Source of the DNA: Neisseria gonorrhoeae
Lineage (GTDB): Bacteria > Pseudomonadota > Gammaproteobacteria > Burkholderiales > Neisseriaceae
Assembly: GCF_003315235.1 (NCBI RefSeq)
Contig: NZ_QNRU01000001.1
Coordinates: 1-64,000 of the forward strand
Reading direction: 5' to 3'
Length of the DNA stretch: 64,000 nucleotides
Below the pieces are notes generated by a model. It was given only the letters and a program-made list of their open reading frames with translations, did not search any database and had not been told where the DNA came from. Shown piece after piece: positions 17,175 through 27,135 of this stretch. A program made the position numbers and the translations under genes. How positions within the stretch are numbered: position 1 is the first letter of the stretch; each line of letters opens with the position of its first letter.

Positions 17175-17208
17175 GGTGTGCTTTCTCAATCATCTTGCGG
17201 TGTCGGGC

Positions 17209-17243
17209 TATGCCGTCTGAACGTTCGGTTTTCAGACGGCATA
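17209..17243. terminator. Terminator downstream of the ABC ATPase gene
   Basis: TATGCCGTCTGAAC and TTTTCAGACGGCATA form an inverted uptake-sequence pair directly after the ATPase stop on the minus strand. Confidence 0.75.
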
Positions 17244-17246
17244 GCA

Positions 17247-17975
17247 TCAATGGGTCATGACTTGTTGCAGGAACTGCTTGGCGCGTTCGTGTTTCGGGTT
17301 GGTGAAAAACGCTTCCGGCGTTTCGTCTTCAAGGATTTGCCCTTTATCGACGAAAATCACGCGGTCGGCAACTTCGCGGGCAAACCCCATTTCGTGGGTT
17401 ACGCACATCATCGTCATGCCGCTTTCCGCCAAGTCTTTCATCACTTTCAACACTTCGCCGACCATTTCGGGGTCGAGTGCGGAAGTCGGCTCGTCAAACA
17501 GCATCACGCGCGGCTCCATCGCCAGCCCGCGCGCAATCGCCACGCGTTGCTGCTGGCCGCCGGAAAGTTGGGAAGGGAAGGCGTCTTTTTTGTGTGCCAG
17601 TCCGACGCGTTCCAAAAGCTCCATTGCCTTTTTCTCCGCCTGTTCCGCATTTTGCCCCTTAACCTTCATCGGTGCGAGGGTGATGTTGTCCAACACGGTC
17701 AGGTGCGGGTAGAGGTTGAAACTTTGAAACACAAAGCCGACTTCTTCGCGGATTTTGTTCAAATCGGTTTTGGGGTCGGCAACGTTGACGCCGTCCACCC
17801 AAATCTCGCCGCTTTCGATGCTTTCAAGCTGGTTGACGGTGCGGATGAGTGTGGATTTGCCGCTGCCCGAAGGCCCGCAGACGACGACCACTTCGCCTTT
17901 TTTGATTTCCAAGTTTATGCCGTTGATGACGTGCAGGTCTTTGAAATGTTTGTGTACGTTTTTGAATTTGATCAT
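17247..17975 (-). CDS. Polar amino-acid ABC transporter ATP-binding protein (GlnQ-type)
   Basis: This is the ATPase of a polar amino-acid importer, with Walker A GPSGSGKS, the Q-loop [15 protein letters not shown], signature LSGGQQQR, Walker B VMLFDEPT and the H-loop CVTHEMG. Length (242 residues) and start ([11 protein letters not shown]) match GlnQ/ArtP proteins. An ATG at 17984 would add three residues, but the Shine-Dalgarno-like AAAAGA is better spaced for 17975. No permease or binding-protein gene adjoins it, so its partners must be elsewhere; substrate cannot be told. Confidence 0.9.
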   Translation of the reverse strand: MIKFKNVHKHFKDLHVINGINLEIKKGEVVVVCGPSGSGKSTLIRTVNQLESIESGEIWVDGVNVADPKTDLNKIREEVGFVFQSFNLYPHLTVLDNITLAPMKVKGQNAEQAEKKAMELLERVGLAHKKDAFPSQLSGGQQQRVAIARGLAMEPRVMLFDEPTSALDPEMVGEVLKVMKDLAESGMTMMCVTHEMGFAREVADRVIFVDKGQILEDETPEAFFTNPKHERAKQFLQQVMTH

Positions 17976-18016
17976 AGTGTCCATTCTTTTCGGGCAGTCT
18001 GAATCCGTCTGGCTGA

Positions 18017-18472
18017 TTAAGGGTAAAACTTATTCAAATCGGCAACCAATTTGGTTAACTCTTCCTGATTCGGCTTATTCATGCCCCGGTAAACTTTGAC
18101 GTAGCCTTTGTCGTTTTTCATATTCACGACATAGATGACGAAACGTGTGCCGTTGAATCCTTTTTCCGCATCGCAGGTGTAGTACGTCACACCCCCGCTT
18201 TCCGCTTTTTCCAGTACGCAGTCGTTTTTGCGGTAACCTTGCTCCTTCGCTATCCAATCCCGCGCAAATGAAGCCCTGTACGCGTCCGGCACGCGGACTT
18301 GGTCGACCAATAAATCATGATCGGGATTTTGGGAATAACCGTAATGGAAAACGGCGTTTGAACCGTTCAATTGCGCCTCCGGCATTTGATAACGCCGGTT
18401 TTGGAAAAACGCATCGTTCGGGTTCATGCAGGCAGTTAAAAGAAAAGTCAGGAGTGCGGCTGTGTATTTCAT
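18017..18472 (-). CDS. Small putative lipoprotein
   Basis: The 151-residue protein has a lipoprotein signal [15 protein letters not shown] with lipid attachment at Cys15, followed by a small domain with two further cysteines (NDCVLEK and TYYTCDAEK). I do not recognise the family. ATG 18472 was chosen because it gives the signal peptide. The region just upstream is a degenerate second copy of its first 40 bases. It is the last gene of a run from ksgA through the RelA/SpoT-like gene. Confidence 0.8.
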   Translation of the reverse strand: MKYTAALLTFLLTACMNPNDAFFQNRRYQMPEAQLNGSNAVFHYGYSQNPDHDLLVDQVRVPDAYRASFARDWIAKEQGYRKNDCVLEKAESGGVTYYTCDAEKGFNGTRFVIYVVNMKNDKGYVKVYRGMNKPNQEELTKLVADLNKFYP

Positions 18473-18537
18473 AGTTTGTTCACTCGGGCGGTTAAAGGAA
18501 AAGTCAGGAATACGGTTGTGTATTTTATGGTTTATTC
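18435..18537. repeat. Imperfect 47-bp tandem duplication at the lipoprotein gene start
   Basis: Copies at 18435-18481 and 18491-18537 match at 40 of 47 positions. All seven differences are transitions. The upstream copy has lost the start codon (CAT to TAT on the plus strand). It resembles a duplicated signal-peptide start that is drifting. Confidence 0.75.
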
Positions 18538-18582
18538 TCTTATAAACAGTTATAAACGGTTTCAAGGCGGCTTGCCGGCAAT

Positions 18583-19152
18583 TCAACGCACGAAATTCCG
18601 TTTGTACGCCATATGGTTTTCAATATTGGCTTTGGCATCTTTTTCATCCCAAACCTGCAATTCCCACGGATAGTAGAAATTGCTGCTGTTTTTGAAATAA
18701 ATGTGTATGCCGATATAGCCGCCGGCATCGCGCAAATACCAGTTTTTCAAGCCGTATTCTGTTTTCCAGCCGTCAAGTTTTTCTAAAATCCCGGCGACTG
18801 TTTCAGACGGCCAAATCAGCCGCGCGCCGAAAATATCGTTCAGGATGTTGTTGGTCGGATATTGGGTGCCGCGTGCCAGATAGCGGTTGATTTTATCATG
18901 TATGCTTTCTGCGGTTTTCACGCGGTAGAAAAAGTCTATGCCGCGCGTATCGGCAAAGGCTAAATAATCGTTAACCGCTTCGTGCAAATTAAGGCGGTAA
19001 GACAAAATATGTTCGGTCGGAACGTTTTTGAGCGTGTGGCTCAAATTGATTTTCCGCACTTTGCCGGTTTCAAAATAATCCTGCGAATATTGTGCGTGCA
19101 GGCGGTTGATTTCGCGGATCAAACGCTCGGTTTTCTGCAGGTTGCTTTCCAT
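18583..19152 (-). CDS. Small RelA/SpoT-domain-like protein (candidate alarmone synthetase)
   Basis: This 189-residue protein shows, in order, the marks of a RelA/SpoT synthetase domain: R77-x-K79 with S83 and K87 (YRVKTAESIHDK), NDIFGAR with D106 and R111, GGYIGIH with Y146 and H150, WELQVWD with E164 and Q166, and H180 before YK at 183-184. In known synthetases the Asp and Glu bind magnesium and activate the acceptor. No hydrolase, TGS or ACT domain is present, so it would be a small single-domain enzyme. It lies 14 bases after ksgA on the same strand. It could instead be an inactive or differently specific nucleotidyltransferase-fold protein; the assignment is by eye. Confidence 0.65.
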   Translation of the reverse strand: MESNLQKTERLIREINRLHAQYSQDYFETGKVRKINLSHTLKNVPTEHILSYRLNLHEAVNDYLAFADTRGIDFFYRVKTAESIHDKINRYLARGTQYPTNNILNDIFGARLIWPSETVAGILEKLDGWKTEYGLKNWYLRDAGGYIGIHIYFKNSSNFYYPWELQVWDEKDAKANIENHMAYKRNFVR

Positions 19153-19166
19153 CGCCGCGTCCCTTT

Positions 19167-19946
19167 TCAGACGGCCTTGTCCGCCAGATAATTGCTCAAC
19201 GCCACATATTTCTCCGGCGCGATGTGTTCGGCACGGTCTTGCGGACTGATGCCGACTGCCTGCAAATCATCGTCGTCGGCAAGCTCTTTCAGATTGTTGC
19301 GTATGGTTTTGCGGCGTTGGCGGAAGGCGAGTTTCACCAGTTTGGCGAAATGCTCGAAATCGTCCGCCTTGCCGATACGGTGTTTCACCGGAATCATGCG
19401 CACCACTGCGGAATCGATTTTCGGCGCGGGATCGAACGATTCGGGCGGCACGTCAATCAGCAGCTCCATATCGAAAAAATATTGCAGCATCACACCCAAG
19501 CGACCGTAGTCGTTGCTTTTCGGCGCGGCAACCATGCGCTCGACCACTTCTTTTTGCAACATAAAGTGCATATCGGCGACATCGTCCGCCACCTCCGCCA
19601 GTTTGAACAAAAGCGGCGTGGAGATGTTATACGGCAGGTTGCCGACGATTTTCTTTTTGCCTGAGATGCCGTTGAAATCAAACTGCAACACGTCGCCTTC
19701 GTGAATCACCAGTTTATCCGCAAACGGCAGCGTTTTCAGACGGCATACGATGTCGCGGTCGATTTCGACAACGTGCAGGCGGTTCAGCTTTTTCGCCAAA
19801 GGTTCGGTAATTGCCGCCAAACCCGGGCCGATTTCAATCACGACATCATCCGCCTGCGGGCGCACGGCGTTGACAATATCGCCGATAATCCGCGTGTCCT
19901 GCAAAAAATTCTGCCCGAAACGCTTGCGGGCTTTGTGTTCTTTCAT
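19167..19946 (-). CDS. rsmA: 16S rRNA dimethyladenosine transferase
   Basis: RsmA (KsgA) dimethylates two adjacent adenosines in helix 45 of 16S rRNA during late 30S assembly. The 259-residue protein starts with the family line [13 protein letters not shown], has the SAM motif [12 protein letters not shown], and the catalytic NLPYNIS motif (N-L-P-Y). Loss is linked to kasugamycin resistance in other bacteria. It heads a likely operon with the RelA/SpoT-like gene and the small lipoprotein. Confidence 0.97.
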   Translation of the reverse strand: MKEHKARKRFGQNFLQDTRIIGDIVNAVRPQADDVVIEIGPGLAAITEPLAKKLNRLHVVEIDRDIVCRLKTLPFADKLVIHEGDVLQFDFNGISGKKKIVGNLPYNISTPLLFKLAEVADDVADMHFMLQKEVVERMVAAPKSNDYGRLGVMLQYFFDMELLIDVPPESFDPAPKIDSAVVRMIPVKHRIGKADDFEHFAKLVKLAFRQRRKTIRNNLKELADDDDLQAVGISPQDRAEHIAPEKYVALSNYLADKAV

Positions 19947-20030
19947 CGTGTTTCCTCTTCGGTTGAAACCCCGCCCTTTAGGGCGGCAGGATCAGACTCT
20001 GTTTGGGCGGGGCGTAACCCCTTCCAAATC

Positions 20031-20067
20031 AGGACGACACATAGGGCGGTGCTTTATGTGTCGTCCT
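20031..20067. repeat. Perfect 13-bp inverted repeat in an intergenic repeat-like sequence
   Basis: AGGACGACACATA and its exact complement TATGTGTCGTCCT flank an 11-base loop GGGCGGTGCTT. A second hairpin (CCGCCCTTTAGGGCGG) lies just before it near 19972-19987. Similar text recurs near 32670-32790, so it may be a dispersed repeat or an insertion-sequence end. The 275 bases between ksgA and the next gene hold nothing else that I can name. Confidence 0.6.
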
Positions 20068-20221
20068 GTGTGTTGGAACATAAATGTGTTTACAGTATCC
20101 GTTTGATGTCGGCATTGTAACCGAAAACGGCAGGGCGTGATAATGCTGTTTGAAGGCTTGCCGTGTTTGGCGGTTTGGTGCAAACCGGCTGTCTGCCGCT
20201 TTGCCTGTTGGAGGATTGAAC

Positions 20222-20851
20222 GTGTCTGAAAATCTGCTTGAAATCGAAACCCATCCCTTCGATCCCGTGTTGCCGCCGAAGGCTGCGGTCATGATGATGG
20301 GGACGTTTCCGCCCAAGGAAGACAAACGCGCGATGCAGTTTCATTATCCGAATTTCCAAAACGATATGTGGCGCGTTTACGGGCTGGTGTTTTTTAACGA
20401 TGCGGCGCATTTCCGGATGCCGTCCCACGGGGAGGCTGCGCACTCTGAAAAAGCGTTTGACGCGGAGAAAATCAAGGCGTTTTTGCACGAACGGGGGATT
20501 GCGTCCTGTCCGACCGTGTTGAAGGCGGCAAGGGAGCACGGCAATGCGTCCGACAAGTTTTTAAAGGTAGTTGAAACCGTCGATTTGGCGGCGGTGTTGG
20601 CGAAAATACCAGACTGCCGCCATATTTGTACGACAGGCGGCAAGGCGACGGAAATCCTGCTCGATATTCAGGGCGGCGGCATCAAAATGCCGAAAACGGG
20701 CTAAACCGTGCCGTTTCCGTTTGCCGGACGGGATTTGACACTGACGCGCCTGCCTTCGACTTCGCGCGCCTATCCTTTGAGTTTGGCGAAAAAGGCAGCG
20801 GCGTATCGGGCGTTTTTCGAAATGGCGGGCTTGTGTGAAAAGCAGTTATAA
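20222..20851 (+). pseudogene. Uracil-DNA-glycosylase-superfamily protein with an in-frame stop
   Basis: Translation starts at GTG 20222 after GGAGGA. The protein resembles small uracil/hypoxanthine-DNA glycosylases: PKAAVMMMGTFPP near residue 20 (glycosylase motif I form) and FHYPNFQNDMWR. It stops at TAA 20702-20704, but the same frame continues for 48 more codons containing RLPSTSRAYPLSL, the C-terminal motif expected for the family, to a second TAA at 20849-20851. A single change (for example CAA or GAA to TAA) would account for it. The product lacks the last quarter, including the DNA-binding motif, so it is probably inactive. Confidence 0.75.
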
Positions 20852-20869
20852 TTGCCGACAATTTCCCGT

Positions 20870-20908
20870 TCAGACGGCATGTTTGAAAAAACGGAAATGC
20901 CGTCTGAA
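20870..20908. terminator. Inverted uptake-sequence pair before trpB
   Basis: TCAGACGGCAT at 20870-20880 and ATGCCGTCTGAA at 20897-20908 form a hairpin 26 bases before the trpB start. It ends the glycosylase transcript or lies in the trpB leader. Confidence 0.6.
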
Positions 20909-20915
20909 AACCTGA

Positions 20916-22136
<1,221 letters not shown>

Positions 22137-22151
22137 CTTTGTTAGTCTGAT

Positions 22152-22190
22152 AAAAATGCCGTCCGAAGCTTGAGTTCAGACGGCATTTTA
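22152..22190. terminator. Bidirectional terminator between trpB and iga
   Basis: ATGCCGTCCGAA (one mismatch) pairs with TTCAGACGGCAT and is flanked by A5 and T4 runs, between convergent genes. Confidence 0.75.
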
Positions 22191-22211
22191 TTTTGCTATG
22201 AATTTGGTATT

Positions 22212-25200
22212 TTAGAAACGAATCTGTATTTTAATTTGTCCGGATTTTTGTTTTTCCAATTGTTTTCCTTTTGTAATACTGCCATTTACGTTTAATGTAA
22301 CATTACGGTACAGTAACGCGGCGCCTGCTGAATATTGCTGTTGATTATCTGCTTTATAGGCGAAGGATTTACCGCCCACATTCACGCCGCCTTTGCCATA
22401 ATTGGCAAAGTAAGCTGCAGATAACAAGGGTTTTACGGTAAGGTTGCCGACTTTAAACCGATAAGCAAAATCCAGTCCGGCCGTTAGTGTTTTCACTGCC
22501 ATAGAACTTACTTTAACACTGTCGTCACCCAACTTGTAATCTGCAGATGACAGGCGGCTGTAACGGATACCCGCACTAGGGACAATCTCGAATTGATTGA
22601 TTTTCAGCGTATTGCCCAAAGTAAGGCCGGTTTGGATGCTTGTTCGGTTAAAGTTTGCTTTTTGCTGCGTTTGTAACCGGCTTCTCAAGCTGCCCGCACC
22701 AATATCGCCGGCCACATACCAAGCATCATTTAAATAATACTTACCATAAAGGTTGGCTTGCACAAAAGTATTTTTGCCGCTCGCCTGATCAAAAGTATGC
22801 TGACTGTCAGAGTAAGTCAATACTCCGCCTATCTGCATATTTTCGGACAAGCTGCGGTCAATGCCGATTTGTGTTTGCGTGCGTTTCGAACTAAACCGGC
22901 GATATTGTGCGGAAGCATAATCACGGCCATAACCGGTGTTTGACATCCAAACACTGTTTTTTTCGGCATCAGCGCGTGATTTTTGTGCAATGTGCCGTGT
23001 TAATGAAGCACCTGTATCCAACAAGATAGATTGCGTGCTTGCCATTGCGTCAGATAAAGCCGAGTTAGTATTGGTGCTGACTGCATCGGCTTGCGCGGCG
23101 GCTTGGGTTCGCGGCTGCGCGGCTCTTGGTTGTAAACCCGCCGTCTCAACTTTTTCATGAAGTTCCGTATTATCTTGAGGGTGTTTGTCTGATGTGGAAA
23201 CCGATTCAGATGCATCTTCATCAGATGATGGTTCCGATGATATAGCTCTACGGTTACGACTTTTGGGTTGGAATTGCGTTGCTTGGCGACGTTCTTCTTC
23301 CGCTTCATCTTCCAACTCCTCCAAGGGGATTTCTTCATAATCATTAATTAACTCCCTTCCCATTCTAGGTATTACACGAGCTAAATTACCTATTGATGAT
23401 TCACTATTGTCTTTTGCATCATAATCATCCAATGAAAATACTGGCGCAGGAGGTCTAGGTAATATAGCCCGACGTCTACGACGTTTTGGTTTGGCATTAG
23501 CTTGATGACTTGCCTCTTCTGCTTTTTGTCTTGCCAACTCTCTGGCTTTACGCTCTGCTTCCGCCTTTTGTTTGGCGGCTAACTCTGCAGCTTTTCGTGC
23601 TTCTTCCTGCTGACGAGCAATTTCGGCTGCTTTGCGTTTTGCCTCTTCGTCTTTTTGACGTGCAACTTTTTCTGCTTCTGCTGCTTGCTGACGCTTCACT
23701 TGCTCCGCTTTTGCTTGTTGGCGGAGGGCTTCTTCGGCTTGATTTGCCTGCGGGCTAGGCGGTGCGACGACGATATTTTGAGGCTTGGCAATTTGTGCAC
23801 CGTCCGTTTGTGTTGCCTTTTGTGCTTGAGAAGCCGTGTTTGCGGCAGGAGACGGGGCCGGCTTGACTGGGCGGCGGTTCCCGGCATAAGGATTGTACAA
23901 CCGGGTAATACCGTTTTCTGTTTTGATTGTATAACGCAATGCGCCTAAATCGACGTAATGATTTGCCAAGGAAACAAAAAGGCGGGAGCGGTCTTGTACG
24001 GATGATGCATCAAAGAGATCCAGCCCTTCCTGATTAGGTTCGCCTGTTTTATTTTGAACATGGAGCTGATAATGGCCGGATGCGGATTCCTTCACAAGCA
24101 CTTTATCCCCAAGATTTTTCGCCAAGTCCGTCAGATAATGAAAATGCCCGTTACCGGATAAATGATTGATTTTGATCGTGTGGTATTTATTTGCACTTTG
24201 CGCATCGGAAGCGTTGTTCAAATGAATATGGCTATCCGCCAATGACAGATTGTGTACTTGGCTGTCGCCGGTCAAATGCCATTTGCTATGTTGGTTTAGG
24301 CTGACACGGCTGTTTCCTTGTCCTTGAATTTTCCCCCATAATGCAGCCTTGCCCAAGACCAATGCCGCATTCTGATTCAAATTCACATTGCCGTTAATCC
24401 GTGTCGCATCAAAGCTGTTTAAAGCCTTATCGGATAAGTTGCCTGTGTTGCAGGTAACGTAACCGGTATAGTCCGAGCGCACGCAAACCTCATCGCCGTT
24501 TTTGTAACCCAAATTTACTTTGGCGTTGTCTGTTGCGGTGATGTTGGCGGTGATGTCGGATACATTTCTTCCGGAAGAGAATGATGCGGATTGGTTAACC
24601 GCAATTTCTGCGGCTTTGAATGTGCGGTTTATCCAGTCGTCTTCAAATACGACTTCATTGTTTTTGGAGAAATGTGCGTCTTTTCGGGCTGAAGATTTGT
24701 TCACAAAATCTCTTGCGTGTGGTGTTGGACGACCTGATAACAAGACATTGCCTTGAGTTACGCTTATTTTTCCGTTTAAATTCGCGCCGCCTGTTAACAA
24801 GAAACTGTTTTGCGCGCTTTTGCCATTGAAATTAAGGTTTAATGCCCCGTTATGTCCTTTTTCGTTTTCTTCGCCAAAGAAACCGCTAAAACCGCTAATA
24901 CGCTGATTGTTTTTATGGTTCATCGCGTTTTTCTTGGCTTCTTCTTGTGTGCTGCCCATTAAAATCCAGTCGTTATTTTCCGTTTGTCCGTTTTCGGGCA
25001 TCGGTGCGTTAACACTGCCACCGGATTTTAGGGCGTAATAACGATAGTTTTTGTAATAAAGATCTTTGCCTTGTGGGATGGGTCGCCTTGGCCGGTAATA
25101 ATAACTATAATTATCTTCGTCATAGTCATTTTGTATACTATGTACCGAAAGGCTGTTCGGATTGGTAATTAAAGATTTACCCGTTAGTGTGATTGTGGAG

Positions 25201-26810
25201 GCGTGGTCTGTGTTGTGGTTGACAATGCGCGCGCCTTCATCCACGTTGCGGATGTGTTCAAAAGTCAAGTCATTGCCATTGGCATCCAAACGACCGCCAC
25301 GGAAACCGAAATACAGATTATTCGGGTTAATCTGGTCCGGACTGTTCAGCACCAATGTACCGCGTCCGCTGACAATGCCGACTTGGGAGAAAGCCTGAAC
25401 TTTTTGGTTTGAATCGGCTTTTTGATTCAGAATAACCGTACCGTCGCCGACCTTTAATTGCCCTTGGTTAACGCCTGTGCCGTTTATTTCCAAAGTGCCT
25501 TTGCCGATTTTTGCCAATCTGTCGCCATTCGGATTTTTGACTTGCCAAACGACTTTTTTGCCGTCGGCAACATCAATCCCCGCACCTAACCAAGTGATGT
25601 CATTATTTGCGCCTTTGACTGTGTAATCGCCTTTGAAAAACAGGCCGCCCGCGCCTTGGTTGATGTTTTGATCCAATACCAAAGTGCCGTTGTCTTCAAA
25701 GGTAACATTTTGTCCGTTGTTCGCATCTCCTTCATTGTTGGCAAGCCTTACCGCTGTCGAACCGATATGGCTGTTTGTACCCGTGGTTTTCCAATGATGT
25801 TCTCCATTACCTTTGACGGTGCCGGCGTTATCGTGTTGTTTGATTTTATCTGCAAATTCTTTTTTATAGATATTCCATTCTTGCCATGATTTTTTTCCGT
25901 AACCTGCCCAATAATCGTAAGTTCCCAAAAAGACCCATTGATTTTTTTGTTTGTCAAAAGCAAATAACGGAGAGCCGCTATCGCCCAACACGCCGTAATT
26001 TGTTAACGCATCTTGCGAAAGTGCTTGTTTAAGTTCTTCTGCCGAATACTGTTTATTATGATTACCAAAGCCGATCAAACCTTCGGTATTCATTGTTTGG
26101 TCAATATTAATATCTTTATAAGGCGTACCTGCAATGGCATAACGATAGGCTTGTGAAAGATCGCGCAAATCGTAGCCTTTTTCATTTCCTTCTTGATGAT
26201 AAACCCCTTTTTCATAAACTAATTGCCTGCCCGCACCGATTCTGACAAAAGAGGAAAAACGGTTTTTATCTTTGTAAGTATCTAATCCGCCGCCGGCATC
26301 AGTTGGTGCAATCGGCGCAACTTCGGTTACAAACTTATTAAAACGCGCCATATTATAATCTTCGAGGCGGCCTAAATTGCTCGCACTCCAAGCTTTATGG
26401 GGTTCATAGTTATTTTGTTCGACAACGCGGTATTCATTTTCTTTGTCGGCTACATCATTATGACCGTTGTATTGGCCGTAATAAAAAGTATGGACTTCTG
26501 CTTTGGCGTGTTTGACGCTGACGGCATATTGGGGATCGACTACCGTTGCTATGCGTTTGTTGACATCTGCAACGCTAAAATCAATCATCGGTACGTTGGA
26601 TAATGCGTTGCCGATGTTTTGACCTCGTTTGTTTTTCACTGATAAATCGGTTGCGCCGACAAAAAATTTGCCTTTGTTTTCTGCAAAGTCACGGAATATT
26701 TGATAATCGACATCGTCTCTCACCAATGCCGCTTCTGAGTATGGCGTAAGGGCATAGGCAAGAAAGATGGATAAGGATATGGCGTTAATTTTAAAACGTT
26801 TGGCTTTCAT
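22212..26810 (-). CDS. iga: IgA1-specific serine protease autotransporter
   Basis: The protease cleaves human IgA1 in the hinge and is a secreted virulence factor. Domains in 1532 residues: signal peptide (1-27, ending YSEA); S6 protease domain with the serine motif GDSGSP (Ser278); long beta-helix passenger; a linker with proline-rich self-cleavage sites (KPAPSP near 983, VAPPSP near 1016, PRPPAP near 1121); an alpha-protein with Ala/Glu/Lys/Gln heptads; and the translocating beta-barrel from about 1230 to the C-terminal Phe (IKIQIRF). Two basic clusters (KPKRRRRR and RNRR) in the alpha part resemble nuclear localisation signals described for neisserial IgA proteases. The frame is intact. 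Confidence 0.97.
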   Translation of the reverse strand: MKAKRFKINAISLSIFLAYALTPYSEAALVRDDVDYQIFRDFAENKGKFFVGATDLSVKNKRGQNIGNALSNVPMIDFSVADVNKRIATVVDPQYAVSVKHAKAEVHTFYYGQYNGHNDVADKENEYRVVEQNNYEPHKAWSASNLGRLEDYNMARFNKFVTEVAPIAPTDAGGGLDTYKDKNRFSSFVRIGAGRQLVYEKGVYHQEGNEKGYDLRDLSQAYRYAIAGTPYKDINIDQTMNTEGLIGFGNHNKQYSAEELKQALSQDALTNYGVLGDSGSPLFAFDKQKNQWVFLGTYDYWAGYGKKSWQEWNIYKKEFADKIKQHDNAGTVKGNGEHHWKTTGTNSHIGSTAVRLANNEGDANNGQNVTFEDNGTLVLDQNINQGAGGLFFKGDYTVKGANNDITWLGAGIDVADGKKVVWQVKNPNGDRLAKIGKGTLEINGTGVNQGQLKVGDGTVILNQKADSNQKVQAFSQVGIVSGRGTLVLNSPDQINPNNLYFGFRGGRLDANGNDLTFEHIRNVDEGARIVNHNTDHASTITLTGKSLITNPNSLSVHSIQNDYDEDNYSYYYRPRRPIPQGKDLYYKNYRYYALKSGGSVNAPMPENGQTENNDWILMGSTQEEAKKNAMNHKNNQRISGFSGFFGEENEKGHNGALNLNFNGKSAQNSFLLTGGANLNGKISVTQGNVLLSGRPTPHARDFVNKSSARKDAHFSKNNEVVFEDDWINRTFKAAEIAVNQSASFSSGRNVSDITANITATDNAKVNLGYKNGDEVCVRSDYTGYVTCNTGNLSDKALNSFDATRINGNVNLNQNAALVLGKAALWGKIQGQGNSRVSLNQHSKWHLTGDSQVHNLSLADSHIHLNNASDAQSANKYHTIKINHLSGNGHFHYLTDLAKNLGDKVLVKESASGHYQLHVQNKTGEPNQEGLDLFDASSVQDRSRLFVSLANHYVDLGALRYTIKTENGITRLYNPYAGNRRPVKPAPSPAANTASQAQKATQTDGAQIAKPQNIVVAPPSPQANQAEEALRQQAKAEQVKRQQAAEAEKVARQKDEEAKRKAAEIARQQEEARKAAELAAKQKAEAERKARELARQKAEEASHQANAKPKRRRRRAILPRPPAPVFSLDDYDAKDNSESSIGNLARVIPRMGRELINDYEEIPLEELEDEAEEERRQATQFQPKSRNRRAISSEPSSDEDASESVSTSDKHPQDNTELHEKVETAGLQPRAAQPRTQAAAQADAVSTNTNSALSDAMASTQSILLDTGASLTRHIAQKSRADAEKNSVWMSNTGYGRDYASAQYRRFSSKRTQTQIGIDRSLSENMQIGGVLTYSDSQHTFDQASGKNTFVQANLYGKYYLNDAWYVAGDIGAGSLRSRLQTQQKANFNRTSIQTGLTLGNTLKINQFEIVPSAGIRYSRLSSADYKLGDDSVKVSSMAVKTLTAGLDFAYRFKVGNLTVKPLLSAAYFANYGKGGVNVGGKSFAYKADNQQQYSAGAALLYRNVTLNVNGSITKGKQLEKQKSGQIKIQIRF

Positions 26811-27038
26811 AAGGTTTTACCGTTTTAATAGCGATAATGTTTTGCATTTTACGCCGGTTGGGTGGTGTTGAGTATTTTTTTGTGTAACTCATTCATTTTG
26901 GTGTTTTATTGCCAATTTAAAAAAGAATCCTGATGTTTTTATTTCCGCTTTCTTTGTTCTGTTATTCAAGCGAAGATAGGAAGCCGGTTTTTGTGGTTCG
27001 GTTCTTTCCGATAAATTTCTGCGGCTTTTTGTCTTTGG

Positions 27039-27058
27039 ATTCCCGCTTTTGCGGGAAT
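27039..27058. repeat. dRS3 repeat
   Basis: ATTCCC, eight bases, GGGAAT, in the 325-base gap between the divergent iga and comA. The rest of the gap is AT-rich and should hold both promoters; no convincing -35/-10 pair was fixed. Confidence 0.85.
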
Positions 27059-27135
27059 GACGATGGAAAGTTTGCCGTTGTCTCGGATAATACTGAGGCT
27101 TTTCGTTTGCATTCTTATCATTTTCAAATCTTGTT

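Noticed and set aside
20031..20067. Intact insertion sequence at the 20-kb hairpin
   Set aside because: No transposase frame is present; only repeat-like ends remain, so it is listed as a repeat.
19965..20070. Possible CRISPR-like repeat between ksgA and the glycosylase gene
   Set aside because: There are hairpins but no regular repeat-spacer array and no cas genes.
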